The position numbers and the translations under genes are program-made. Below, piece by piece: positions 14,849 through 21,600 of a stretch of 23,522 nucleotides of DNA (positions within the stretch are counted from its first letter, which is position 1; every line of letters begins with the position of its first letter). A model generated the notes under the pieces. That model saw only the letters and a list, made by a program, of their open reading frames with translations. It was not told where the DNA came from and searched no databases. Location: the IMG/VR virus record IMGVR_UViG_3300027541_000294, positions 1-23,522 of that record; one strand, given 5' to 3'. This DNA is from a virus.

Positions 14849-15292
14849 ATGTTTCGGATCAAGCGGGTGACGGTAATGTCCCAAACCACCGAGCAAGCCA
14901 TACGCTTTCTTCAGAAAGAGTGCTTGCCATTGGATACGGTCCTAAGTCCCAAGAACGGTTGGTGGTGGATGGCGTATTGCGACGGTCGGCTAGCAGGGTT
15001 TGCCGCCATGCTGCAATCCAGCAAAACACCGCAAGCCGCGTACTTAGCCAGGGCCGGTACGCTGGAAGCGTTTCGTGGCCGGGGTTTGCAAAAAAAGTTA
15101 ATCCGAGAGCGTTTGAAGTTTGCCAAAGACTTAGGTTTAACGCAGGCCATTACAGATACAACGGACAATGTGGCGTCTGCCAACGCGTTGATCGCCACAG
15201 GCTTCAGGATGTTCGAGCCAGACGACCCTTGGGGTTCGCCCAATACGTTGTATTGGAGGAAGGCTTTTGCCGTACAAAGACCCGAAGGTTAG
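14849..15292 (+). CDS. GNAT-family N-acetyltransferase
   Basis: The 147-residue protein has the GNAT core: a strand with WWWMAYCDGRLAGFAAM, then the acetyl-CoA loop FRGRGLQKKLI (Arg76-Gly77-Arg78-Gly79), and the C-terminal NVASANALIATGFRMF motif with the usual Asn and GF. It would move an acetyl group from acetyl-CoA to an amine on a sugar, protein or small molecule; the substrate cannot be read from the sequence. It follows a good promoter and lies after two glycosyltransferases. Its last 26 bases overlap the HNH gene, so the final residues (AVQRPEG) probably come from sequence brought by that gene. Confidence 0.82.
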   Translation: MFRIKRVTVMSQTTEQAIRFLQKECLPLDTVLSPKNGWWWMAYCDGRLAGFAAMLQSSKTPQAAYLARAGTLEAFRGRGLQKKLIRERLKFAKDLGLTQAITDTTDNVASANALIATGFRMFEPDDPWGSPNTLYWRKAFAVQRPEG

Positions 15293-15653
15293 AGCAACCA
15301 AGCAAAAGATTTATGCTCGAAAATATTACGAGCGAAATCGAGAAAAAACAATCAAGGCAAGTGTCGCGTCAAAGCGCGTATTGCGTGCAAAGTGGCGAGC
15401 ATACAAAGCATCACTTCATTGCGAGCGGTGCGGCATACAGCACGAAGCGGTCATTGACTTTCACCACGTTGATCGAACGCCGCCAAAGCGAAACATTAAC
15501 GAGCTTGTGGCGCAAGGCGCATACAAAAGAGTCTTCGAGGAAATCAAAAAGTGTATTGCGGTTTGCTCCAACTGCCATCGCATCTTGCATCACGACGAGC
15601 GCAAGCTAAAACGCAAAAAATTAAAACTTAAACATAAGAGGAAAAAGTCATGA
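15267..15653 (+). CDS. HNH endonuclease, Zn-ribbon type
   Basis: This 128-residue protein begins at TTG 15267, with a strong GGAGGA (15255-15260) six bases upstream. The HNH/zinc site is clear: Cys52-x2-Cys55, then DFHHVD (Asp64, His66, His67), then Cys100-x2-Cys103-His104 and His108. The N-terminus is a basic helix (PYKDPKVRATKQKIYARKYY) and the C-terminus is a lysine-rich tail likely to bind DNA. It may be a homing endonuclease or a helper in DNA processing. It starts inside the GNAT gene and its stop overlaps the DUF2800 gene as ATGA. Confidence 0.87.
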   Translation: MPYKDPKVRATKQKIYARKYYERNREKTIKASVASKRVLRAKWRAYKASLHCERCGIQHEAVIDFHHVDRTPPKRNINELVAQGAYKRVFEEIKKCIAVCSNCHRILHHDERKLKRKKLKLKHKRKKS

Positions 15654-16720
15654 ACGCACACTCAGAATGGTCACCATCAGCCGCCGAGCGATGGATAGCG
15701 TGCCCGGCATCAATCAAACTCTCACGAGGCGTACCGCCACGCGAAGCGGGAGACGCTGCAAAGATTGGAACAGCGGTACACGCATTGGCGGAAACAGTCA
15801 TGCTGACAGGTTCAGCGCCACACACATTTGTTGGAAAGGAATTTGAAGGTGTTGCGATTAGCGAAGAGATGGCGTCTTGGGCCGAGGTCTATACGGACTT
15901 TGCGGGCGAACTGGAAAAGCGCATGGAAAGTGCTTGCCTCATCGAAGAGCGTCTTAGGATTCCTAATTACGCTGGCGCTGATGTTTATGGGACTGCCGAT
16001 CTTGTTTGCTCTAATGATACTGATCTGGTTGTTGCAGACCTTAAAACAGGCCGCATTAAGGTTGATGTTGAAGGTCCGCAACTTAAGATTTACGCGTTAG
16101 GCGCACTGCAAAAGGCACCGGCAAGCATTAAAAACATTACGCTTGCAATCATTCAGCCAACGCAGGAACCGCAGATCAGTTTGGCGTTTATGACGAAGGC
16201 TGAACTTATTGATTGGTCCGCCAATGTGTTGGAGCCGGCACTGCGCGATACGCTGGCACCATTTCCGCCAACCAATGAAGGTGAGCATTGCCGCTGGTGC
16301 CCGGCCAGGTCAAAGTGCCCGGCAAAAATTGCCAGAGTTGAAAGTTTTGCCGGTGTAACGCCAAAGCAAATTGATGAAGCTACGGAAGATGAATTGAACG
16401 CCATGATGAATGTGGCGGATGATGCAGCGCATACGATTGAAGCGATTAAAGAGCGCATCACGAAAGCATTGGAGGATGGACGCCAACTCAATGACTGGAC
16501 GCTTATACCGAAACGCGCAACGCGCAAATGGCAAAGCGATGAGTTGATGGCGGGATTGCTGAGTGCTCATAAGGGTGCTGTAAAAACAGTGCCGATTACG
16601 CCTGCGCAGTTAGAAAAGAAATATCCAAATCTTTATCAGGAATTCGCGGATAAGGTCACCGCTGAATCAAGTGGCTTAACACTTGGGCGCAAACCCGCGC
16701 CAAATTTGACCTCACTTTGA
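15650..16720 (+). CDS. DUF2800 RecB-like exonuclease with probable Fe-S cluster
   Basis: The 356-residue protein is of the DUF2800 type, a PD-(D/E)XK nuclease of the RecB/Cas4 group. Visible motifs are His44 (GTAVHALAE), Asp117 (GTADLV), Asp130-Leu-Lys132 (VADLKTG) and Gln144-x3-Tyr148. Four cysteines, Cys18 near the N-terminus and Cys214, Cys217 and Cys223 in HCRWCPARSKCPA, match the split 4Fe-4S arrangement of Cas4 and AddB. It would trim DNA ends for phage recombination or replication. It is followed closely by a probable ssDNA-binding protein, a common phage pair. The end has no obvious extra domain. Confidence 0.85.
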   Translation: MNAHSEWSPSAAERWIACPASIKLSRGVPPREAGDAAKIGTAVHALAETVMLTGSAPHTFVGKEFEGVAISEEMASWAEVYTDFAGELEKRMESACLIEERLRIPNYAGADVYGTADLVCSNDTDLVVADLKTGRIKVDVEGPQLKIYALGALQKAPASIKNITLAIIQPTQEPQISLAFMTKAELIDWSANVLEPALRDTLAPFPPTNEGEHCRWCPARSKCPAKIARVESFAGVTPKQIDEATEDELNAMMNVADDAAHTIEAIKERITKALEDGRQLNDWTLIPKRATRKWQSDELMAGLLSAHKGAVKTVPITPAQLEKKYPNLYQEFADKVTAESSGLTLGRKPAPNLTSL

Positions 16721-16736
16721 AATAGGAAACTTTGAC

Positions 16737-17273
16737 ATGCTAGGACTTACAGGTGGTGGATCAGGACTTCCATACATTCGTTTCTCGCCATCCATGAACA
16801 TGTGGAGCGACAAGACGGGTCAGGAAATCCAATTAAAAAAAATGTTGTTTGACATTGACAACGTGCAAACGGGTTGGTTGTTGCTTGAAGCCGGTGTGCG
16901 TGATTGGCAACCCGATCAAGAGTTAGGCAGGCAAGGCCCAAAGCCAAGCGATGCGCACAAGCGCGGATTTGTGGTGCGTTTCTTTAGCCGCGAAATGGGT
17001 TGGGTTGAATGGTCATCCAATGGCGCAGGGCCGAACATGGGGCTGGAAGCGCTTTACACGGCAGCCGCCAAGGATCGCAATGCGAACGCTGGCAAGTTGC
17101 CGATCATCGAGTACGTTGGCGCCGAGGCCATGAAGGTTGGCAAAGGCAACACGCGCAAGCCCAGGTGGAACATCACCGGTTGGGCGCCAAGGCCAACGGA
17201 TGATGCAGGCAGTGCGCCCGTTGCTGCGCCGGAACCGGTGACCCATGCGCCAGCGAAGGGTGAAGAGTTCTAA
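16737..17273 (+). CDS. Probable single-stranded DNA-binding protein
   Basis: The 178-residue protein starts MLGLTGGGSGLPYIRFSPSM and has a beta-rich body with many aromatic residues (FVVRFFSREMGWVEWSS), suited to stacking on ssDNA. The C-terminus is a flexible Pro/Ala linker ending in the acidic KGEEF, similar in style to the acidic tips of phage and bacterial SSBs that dock partner proteins. Its place just after a DUF2800 nuclease and before a terminator supports the call. No OB-fold signature can be proved by eye, so this rests on context, tail and composition. GGAAA precedes the ATG. Confidence 0.6.
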   Translation: MLGLTGGGSGLPYIRFSPSMNMWSDKTGQEIQLKKMLFDIDNVQTGWLLLEAGVRDWQPDQELGRQGPKPSDAHKRGFVVRFFSREMGWVEWSSNGAGPNMGLEALYTAAAKDRNANAGKLPIIEYVGAEAMKVGKGNTRKPRWNITGWAPRPTDDAGSAPVAAPEPVTHAPAKGEEF

Positions 17274-17293
17274 GTAGTCACTGACTCACAAAA

Positions 17294-17320
17294 CCCGGTC
17301 TTTTTAGGCCGGGATTTTTT
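17294..17320 (+). terminator. Rho-independent terminator
   Basis: CCCGGTC (17294-17300) pairs with GGCCGGG (17307-17313), including one T-G pair, around a loop of TTTTTA. An A and six T follow (17315-17320). It separates the recombination genes from the aminotransferase segment. Confidence 0.87.
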
Positions 17321-17338
17321 GACTCTCAAGGGGATGAC

Positions 17339-17980
17339 ATGGCAGATGGCGTTTACAAAATAACGGAAGCGTTTGAAGAAAAGGTTGCCGAGTACACCGG
17401 CGCACCGTATTGCGTGGCAGTAGATAACTGCTGCAACGCTTTGTTCTTAGCGCTGACCTATGAACGTGTGGCGGGAACAACGATCAGGCTACCCGCAAGA
17501 ACTTATCCAGGCGTACCTTGCGAAGTGATTCATGCCGGCGCGAAGGTTGACTTTTATCCGGTTGAAGGAAGAACGATTAAGGGCGCGTATCAATTAGCAC
17601 CCACGCGTGTGTGGGATGCTGCGCTTTCGTTTACCTCCAACATGTTTATCAAAGGCTCGCACATGTGCGTGTCTTTTACCGGGCCTTATAAGCACTTAAA
17701 GCTAGGCAAGGGCGGTGCGATTCTCACTGATGACTATGCCGCCATGCTGTGGTTCAAGCGGGCGCGTTTCAGCGGGAGGCGTGAGTGTTCCTATCACGAC
17801 GATTATTTCGACATGATCGGTTGGAACTTTTACATGATGCCGGACGTGGCAGCGCGTGGTTTGTTGCTCATGAATCAATTCTGGCATCGTGATGGTTCGC
17901 CAAAAGTGATGGAGGACATTGAGATGAGTTATCCGGATTTGTCCAAGTTTCCAATTTACGCGTTTGGGGGTGATCGATGA
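17339..17980 (+). CDS. Short DegT/DnrJ-type aminotransferase-like protein
   Basis: The protein resembles sugar aminotransferases of the DegT/DnrJ/EryC1/StrS family but has only 213 residues, against about 370-400. Retained parts include AVDNCCNALFLALTYERVAG (cofactor phosphate region), Asp93 in VWDAALSF (pyridine contact), Lys118 in GPYKHLKLGKGGAILTDD (likely PLP Schiff-base lysine) and GWNFYMMPDVAARGLLL. The small C-terminal domain is absent. It may be a minimal PLP enzyme, or inactive, or a partner of a host homologue. Full-size relatives make amino sugars for surface glycans. AAGGGGAT precedes the ATG. The stop overlaps the next gene (ATGA). Confidence 0.72.
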   Translation: MADGVYKITEAFEEKVAEYTGAPYCVAVDNCCNALFLALTYERVAGTTIRLPARTYPGVPCEVIHAGAKVDFYPVEGRTIKGAYQLAPTRVWDAALSFTSNMFIKGSHMCVSFTGPYKHLKLGKGGAILTDDYAAMLWFKRARFSGRRECSYHDDYFDMIGWNFYMMPDVAARGLLLMNQFWHRDGSPKVMEDIEMSYPDLSKFPIYAFGGDR

Positions 17981-18288
17981 ATCAAGACTTTGAATGTCCA
18001 AGGTGCGGGCATTGCTGCCAATTATTGGAGACAGAGCAAGAGCCGGTTGCATGGATGCACACAACCGGAACCGGGCATGTGTACTTTCGCAAAAAGCCAC
18101 AGGACAAAGTGTTTAGCCCGCAACCTGTGTACACGGTACCGCCAAAGCGTGAATGGGTTGGACTGACTGAGCCTGAACTGCACGAGATTAACCCAACATG
18201 GCCTGCGCCTGGGCAGCACTGGAATTACGAAGATGTACTTGCATTTGCCCGTGCGGTTGAGGCCAAACTAAAGGAGAAGAACACATGA
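17977..18288 (+). CDS. Small protein with Cys-rich N-terminus
   Basis: The start overlaps the aminotransferase stop (ATGA). The 103-residue protein begins with a cysteine cluster ECPRCGHCC (Cys7, 10, 13, 14), possibly a small zinc site, then EPVAWMHTTGTGHVYF and PQPVYTVPPKREWVGLT. The EPVAW...PVYTxPP pattern is common in small prophage and phage proteins of unknown role (recall). The last third (AFARAVEAKLKEKN) resembles the end of the next protein, so the two share a module. The codons of its final residues also carry the ribosome site AAGGAG for the next gene. Confidence 0.68.
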   Translation: MNQDFECPRCGHCCQLLETEQEPVAWMHTTGTGHVYFRKKPQDKVFSPQPVYTVPPKREWVGLTEPELHEINPTWPAPGQHWNYEDVLAFARAVEAKLKEKNT

Positions 18289-18587
18289 GCAGAGAAGCTA
18301 TGCAGTTGGCGCTGGAGGCGTTGGAGAAAGTCACCAAACATTTCACGCGAACGCCTAGTACTCTGATGGACAGCGAGGCCCGAGTAGAAGCGCACAAAGC
18401 CATCACCGCCCTGCGCCAAGCACTGGAGACAGAGCGTGAATGGGTGGGGCTGACGGCAGATGAAATCTGGAAATGCAACAAAGCGAGTGGCAGTGCTGTG
18501 GAGTTTCACATTTGCGTTGAACATCAGAACGTGTTGGATTTTGCGGAAGCTATCGAAGCCAAGCTAAAGGAGAAGAACAAGTGGTAA
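18285..18587 (+). CDS. Small protein related in its C-terminus to its upstream neighbour
   Basis: The 100-residue protein starts MSREAMQLALEALEKVTKHF, a helical N-terminus of a kind often seen in phage proteins (xALxxALEALE...AITALRQAL). Then follow REWVGLTADEIW and a C-terminus LDFAEAIEAKLKEKN nearly the same as the upstream protein's last third. The start overlaps the previous stop as ATGA, with AAGGAG upstream. There is no catalytic motif and the function is unknown. The shared module points to a past partial duplication. Confidence 0.68.
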   Translation: MSREAMQLALEALEKVTKHFTRTPSTLMDSEARVEAHKAITALRQALETEREWVGLTADEIWKCNKASGSAVEFHICVEHQNVLDFAEAIEAKLKEKNKW

Positions 18588-18638
18588 ATATCGTAACAGG
18601 ACTACGACTTAAAGAATCAAGTTAAAGGGGCGCAATCA

Positions 18639-19295
18639 ATGAGCGGCGATCACAATATGTATCAAAAGGCAAAACGCAAAAACCAGTACGTTATCTTTGG
18701 TTCAGGAGGGCTTGCCAAGGAGTTGATCGGTTACATCGAGGAGGAAGGAACGCACGAGATTGTGTGCGTGGTTTCAACGCAACCGTTTAACAATAAGCGC
18801 TATGCCGCCAAGTATCCCGTGGTGGAAAGCATCCGAGAGGGCGCGTTTCCTGGTGCTGAGTTTCTGTTAGCTGTGGCGGACCCTGATGCAAAGCAAGCCA
18901 TTGTTGCTAAGAACGAAGAAAGATGGGGGACGTACATACACAGCACTTGTACGGTATCGCCCTACGCGAAAATTGGTAAGGGTTGCGTTTTAGCGCCGCA
19001 AGTGATCGTTACGGCGGATGCTTGGATCAACGATTTTGTGTTTATGAATACCAATGCAACGGTTGGGCATGACTCGGTAATTCACGCATGGACAACGATG
19101 TTTCCGAATACGGAAGTGTGCGGCGATTGCGTGATTGGCGTGGCGGTGATCATGGGTATTGGATCTTATGTGCTTCCGGGTAAGCAAATCGCTAACCGCG
19201 TGAAGATTTCAGCAGGGTCCATTGTCCGCCATGACTTCAAAGGTCCGGTGCACGAAGGCATTGTGCTGCAAGGCAATCCGGCGGCGCCTAGATGA
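18639..19295 (+). CDS. NeuD/PglD-type sugar O-acyltransferase
   Basis: The 218-residue protein has the two-part layout of NeuD-like acyltransferases. An N-terminal Rossmann-like half carries YVIFGSGGLAKELIGYI (glycine loop at 21-24). A C-terminal left-handed beta helix of hexapeptide repeats (about 101-195) has IHSTCTVSPYAKIGKGC and the catalytic His144 in TVGHDSVIHAW. It ends QGNPAAPR, the usual VxxGNPA close. Members transfer acetyl groups to sialic acid or amino sugars. Together with the DegT-like protein and glycosyltransferases this suggests glycan modification. AAAGGGG precedes the ATG; the stop overlaps the primase gene as ATGA. Confidence 0.88.
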   Translation: MSGDHNMYQKAKRKNQYVIFGSGGLAKELIGYIEEEGTHEIVCVVSTQPFNNKRYAAKYPVVESIREGAFPGAEFLLAVADPDAKQAIVAKNEERWGTYIHSTCTVSPYAKIGKGCVLAPQVIVTADAWINDFVFMNTNATVGHDSVIHAWTTMFPNTEVCGDCVIGVAVIMGIGSYVLPGKQIANRVKISAGSIVRHDFKGPVHEGIVLQGNPAAPR

Positions 19296-21364
19296 ACGCA
19301 GAACTATTAGCCGCAGCGCTTGGTAACGCCAAGCGTTACAAGAGGGGGTGGCTTGCGTCTTGCCCGGTACCTGGGCATGGCAATGGCAAGGGTGATCGGC
19401 ATCCATCGCTTGCGATTACGCAACTCGGTGAGAAGTTTCTCTTTAAGTGCTTTGGCGGGTGCGATCAGGAGGATGTGTTTGCCGCCATCAAACCTCACTT
19501 GCCTAACTCGTTGAACTGGAACCGCCCGCTGGTTGCGCGTGACCCTTTATCGGGTATCAGGCCGATTGTGCCGCCAACGATGAAAGAAGTGATGGCGTGG
19601 GATTACATCGATGAGAACGGCGAAGTCACAGCGCAAAAGGTTAGGTATGACGTTGAAGGTGGTGGCAAGACGTACCGCCAGTATCACCTTATCAATGGCG
19701 AGCGCGTACCAACGATCCGTAATTGGACGCCCATACCGTTTGGCTTACCGCTCATGATCGCAAGACCCATGGCGCCGGTATTTGTGACCGAGGGCGAAAA
19801 GGCCGCTGAGTTTTTGGTTGGCATGTTCGATGTGGTCGCCATATCGGCGCACGCGGGGTCGAGCGAGTGGCCTGCCGCCATCACGCCATGGTTTCATGGT
19901 CGATTAGTAGTAGTTCTACCTGATAACGATAGACCTGGCTGGAAGTACGCCAAACGCGTCGTGAGGGATTTGCAAGGGGTAGCGCAAGCGATCAAGGTGG
20001 TTGATTTAGCCGATGACGAGTCAGCCATTGGCGATGATGCTGAAGAGTTTATCGGGCGAGGGTTTACGTTCGAGGAGTTCGCCAAACGCGTTGGCGAGGC
20101 CAACGTGATTGAGGACTTCGAGGACGTTGTACCGCCGCAACGACTAGTGATTGATGAGAAAGCCGAGACGGAACCTGAATCCGTTGTGCCAGAGAAGGAA
20201 CCGTTTGCCGAAGTTGTTGAAGCGCAGGAAGCGCAACGCTACAGGGTTGAGATGTGGCGTGACGCGAAGGATGAGCCGGTTAAGTGGTTGGTGGATAGGA
20301 TTGTGCCTGAGAAGGGATTTATAGCGCTCTATGGCCCGCCAGGCACGTTCAAATCGTTTATCGCGCTGCACTTAGCCGCCATGATCGCCAGTGGGGACTC
20401 GTGGCTATCGCACGAAGTGCCGCAAGCCGGCGAGGTCTTATACATCGCAGGGGAAGGGCATGGCGGTATTGGTACAAGGATTTCAGGTTTACGCCATGCG
20501 TATGAACTCAAGGACATACCCGTTGGCGTGATTAGGTCGCAAGTTAACTTAAGGTCATCGGATCAGGATTTTGCTGACTTGATAGCCGCCATACGAGCGT
20601 CCGAAATCCAGCGTCCGAAATTGATCATCATTGACACCTTGGCCCGCGCCTTTGGCGGCGGCAACGAGAATGCGTCCGAGGACATGGGAAGTTTCATCAG
20701 TAATTGTGGACGCCTGCAAGAAGCCACGGGCGCAGCGCTTTTGGTTGTCCACCATAGCGGCAAGGATGCTTCGCTAGGTTTACGCGGTCACTCTAGCTTT
20801 CTAGGTGCGGTGGATACGCAGATTGAGATTACCCGCCATACCGATCAAATGTCAGGCACGTTGAAGGTAACCAAGCAAAAGGATGGCAAGGACGGTGTGG
20901 AGATTCATTTCTCCATGGAGACAGTGAACTTTGATCAGCAGGAATCGGATGAAACGCATGAAACGTCAGCCGCCAAATTAAACCTGGGGTTTGAGGATGA
21001 CCTAGCCAATACGCTCGTAGTCAAACCTTTCGAGGGTGATTTACCTGATGGCGTTGGATTCAGACCGCCACAAAACGCAAAGCCAAACGCGGGGCGCGGT
21101 AAGCATCAGTCGATGGGTAGGGAAGCGTTACGCCATATCGTGAAGACGGAAGGGCAATACCAGATCGTTCAGGGTGAACGCCATCGCGTGGTGACGTTAG
21201 AGCGTTGGCGTGATGAGGTGTACGCCAGGCTAGGGAATGATGTAGAGGATAGCGATAAGCGGAAGCGTTGGAAGGAGGTGAAGGACAAGTTAGTTGAGCT
21301 TGAGTTTGCCGCCATAAGAAACGATTTGGTGTGGATCAAGCCGATTAATCAGGAAGGATTTTGA
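19292..21364 (+). CDS. Primase-helicase (Zn finger, TOPRIM, RepA-like ATPase)
   Basis: The 690-residue protein joins primase and helicase parts. A CHC2-like zinc finger uses Cys24, His29, Cys53 and Cys57. A TOPRIM region has VFVTEGEKAAEFL (Glu167) and VVLPDNDRPGWKYA (Asp211, Asp213). After an acidic linker comes a RecA-fold ATPase of the RepA/AAA_25 type, with Walker A GPPGTFKS (348-355), Walker B LIIIDTLAR (444-450) and VVHHSGKD (485-492). The C-terminal 100 residues resemble a winged helix. It would unwind DNA and make primers at the phage fork. The start overlaps the acyltransferase stop. Two copies of the iteron-like 9-mer lie inside the ATPase coding region at 20597 and 20611. Confidence 0.9.
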   Translation: MNAELLAAALGNAKRYKRGWLASCPVPGHGNGKGDRHPSLAITQLGEKFLFKCFGGCDQEDVFAAIKPHLPNSLNWNRPLVARDPLSGIRPIVPPTMKEVMAWDYIDENGEVTAQKVRYDVEGGGKTYRQYHLINGERVPTIRNWTPIPFGLPLMIARPMAPVFVTEGEKAAEFLVGMFDVVAISAHAGSSEWPAAITPWFHGRLVVVLPDNDRPGWKYAKRVVRDLQGVAQAIKVVDLADDESAIGDDAEEFIGRGFTFEEFAKRVGEANVIEDFEDVVPPQRLVIDEKAETEPESVVPEKEPFAEVVEAQEAQRYRVEMWRDAKDEPVKWLVDRIVPEKGFIALYGPPGTFKSFIALHLAAMIASGDSWLSHEVPQAGEVLYIAGEGHGGIGTRISGLRHAYELKDIPVGVIRSQVNLRSSDQDFADLIAAIRASEIQRPKLIIIDTLARAFGGGNENASEDMGSFISNCGRLQEATGAALLVVHHSGKDASLGLRGHSSFLGAVDTQIEITRHTDQMSGTLKVTKQKDGKDGVEIHFSMETVNFDQQESDETHETSAAKLNLGFEDDLANTLVVKPFEGDLPDGVGFRPPQNAKPNAGRGKHQSMGREALRHIVKTEGQYQIVQGERHRVVTLERWRDEVYARLGNDVEDSDKRKRWKEVKDKLVELEFAAIRNDLVWIKPINQEGF
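20597..20619 (+). repeat. Two GCGTCCGAA copies inside the primase-helicase gene
   Basis: Exact copies are at 20597-20605 and 20611-20619, fourteen bases start to start. They are the same 9-mer that is concentrated downstream at 21371-21559. Confidence 0.75.
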
Positions 21365-21570
21365 TGTTAAGCGTCCGAATGTCCGAAAGTGATGTTTTGG
21401 CGTCCGAATTAGGGTGTCCTAAAGTTAATGTTTTGTCCTTTAAGCGTCCGAAAACGCGTACGAAGTTGTCCGAAAGCGTTGTAGAACAAGAAGTGAACGC
21501 GTCCGAAATGTGTGTGTGTCTGAAAGACACACATTCGGACGCTTCAATGTTTCGGACGCTTGATGTTTGA
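21364..21570 (+). CDS. Doubtful 68-residue reading frame across the repeat array
   Basis: An ATG at 21364 overlaps the primase-helicase stop (TGATG), so translation is possible. The protein (MLSVRMSESDVLASELG onward) is low in complexity. Its codons are largely made of the 9-bp repeat read in different frames: SVRMSE and ASEL come from one word in two frames, and KRPK from a third. That pattern suggests selection on DNA rather than protein. No family is recognised. It may be a non-functional frame over an origin, or a tiny gene that also hosts the origin. Confidence 0.3.
   Translation: MLSVRMSESDVLASELGCPKVNVLSFKRPKTRTKLSESVVEQEVNASEMCVCLKDTHSDASMFRTLDV
21371..21559. repeat. Iteron-like array of GCGTCCGAA, candidate replication origin
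   Basis: Full 9-mers on the + strand start at 21371, 21400, 21444 and 21499; reverse-complement copies (TTCGGACGC) are at 21534 and 21551. Shorter GTCCGAA copies are at 21381 and 21468. This makes eight sites in 189 bases. The surrounding words ATGTTTTG and GTCCTWWA also recur. The array lies directly after the primase-helicase gene, a usual place for a phage origin, as with lambda where iterons lie in gene O. No partner initiator other than the primase-helicase is recognised. Confidence 0.65.
21499..21542. repeat. Large interrupted hairpin at the iteron array
   Basis: The outer arms GCGTCCGA (21499-21506) and TCGGACGC (21535-21542) are perfectly complementary. Inside, TGTGTGTCT (21513-21521) pairs with AGACACACA (21525-21533) around a three-base GAA loop. 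Six unpaired bases remain on the left side. No T run follows, so it is not a standard terminator. It may be a cruciform or a single-strand initiation structure. Confidence 0.65.
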
Positions 21571-21600
21571 TGTGTGATTTGTAGAGAAAGGATTTGGGTT

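Noticed and set aside
14785-15609. 274-codon + strand frame overlapping GNAT and HNH genes
   Set aside because: Its product has no recognisable motif and is rich in Arg/Ser as a shadow frame would be. The two genes in other frames carry complete GNAT and HNH active-site motifs.
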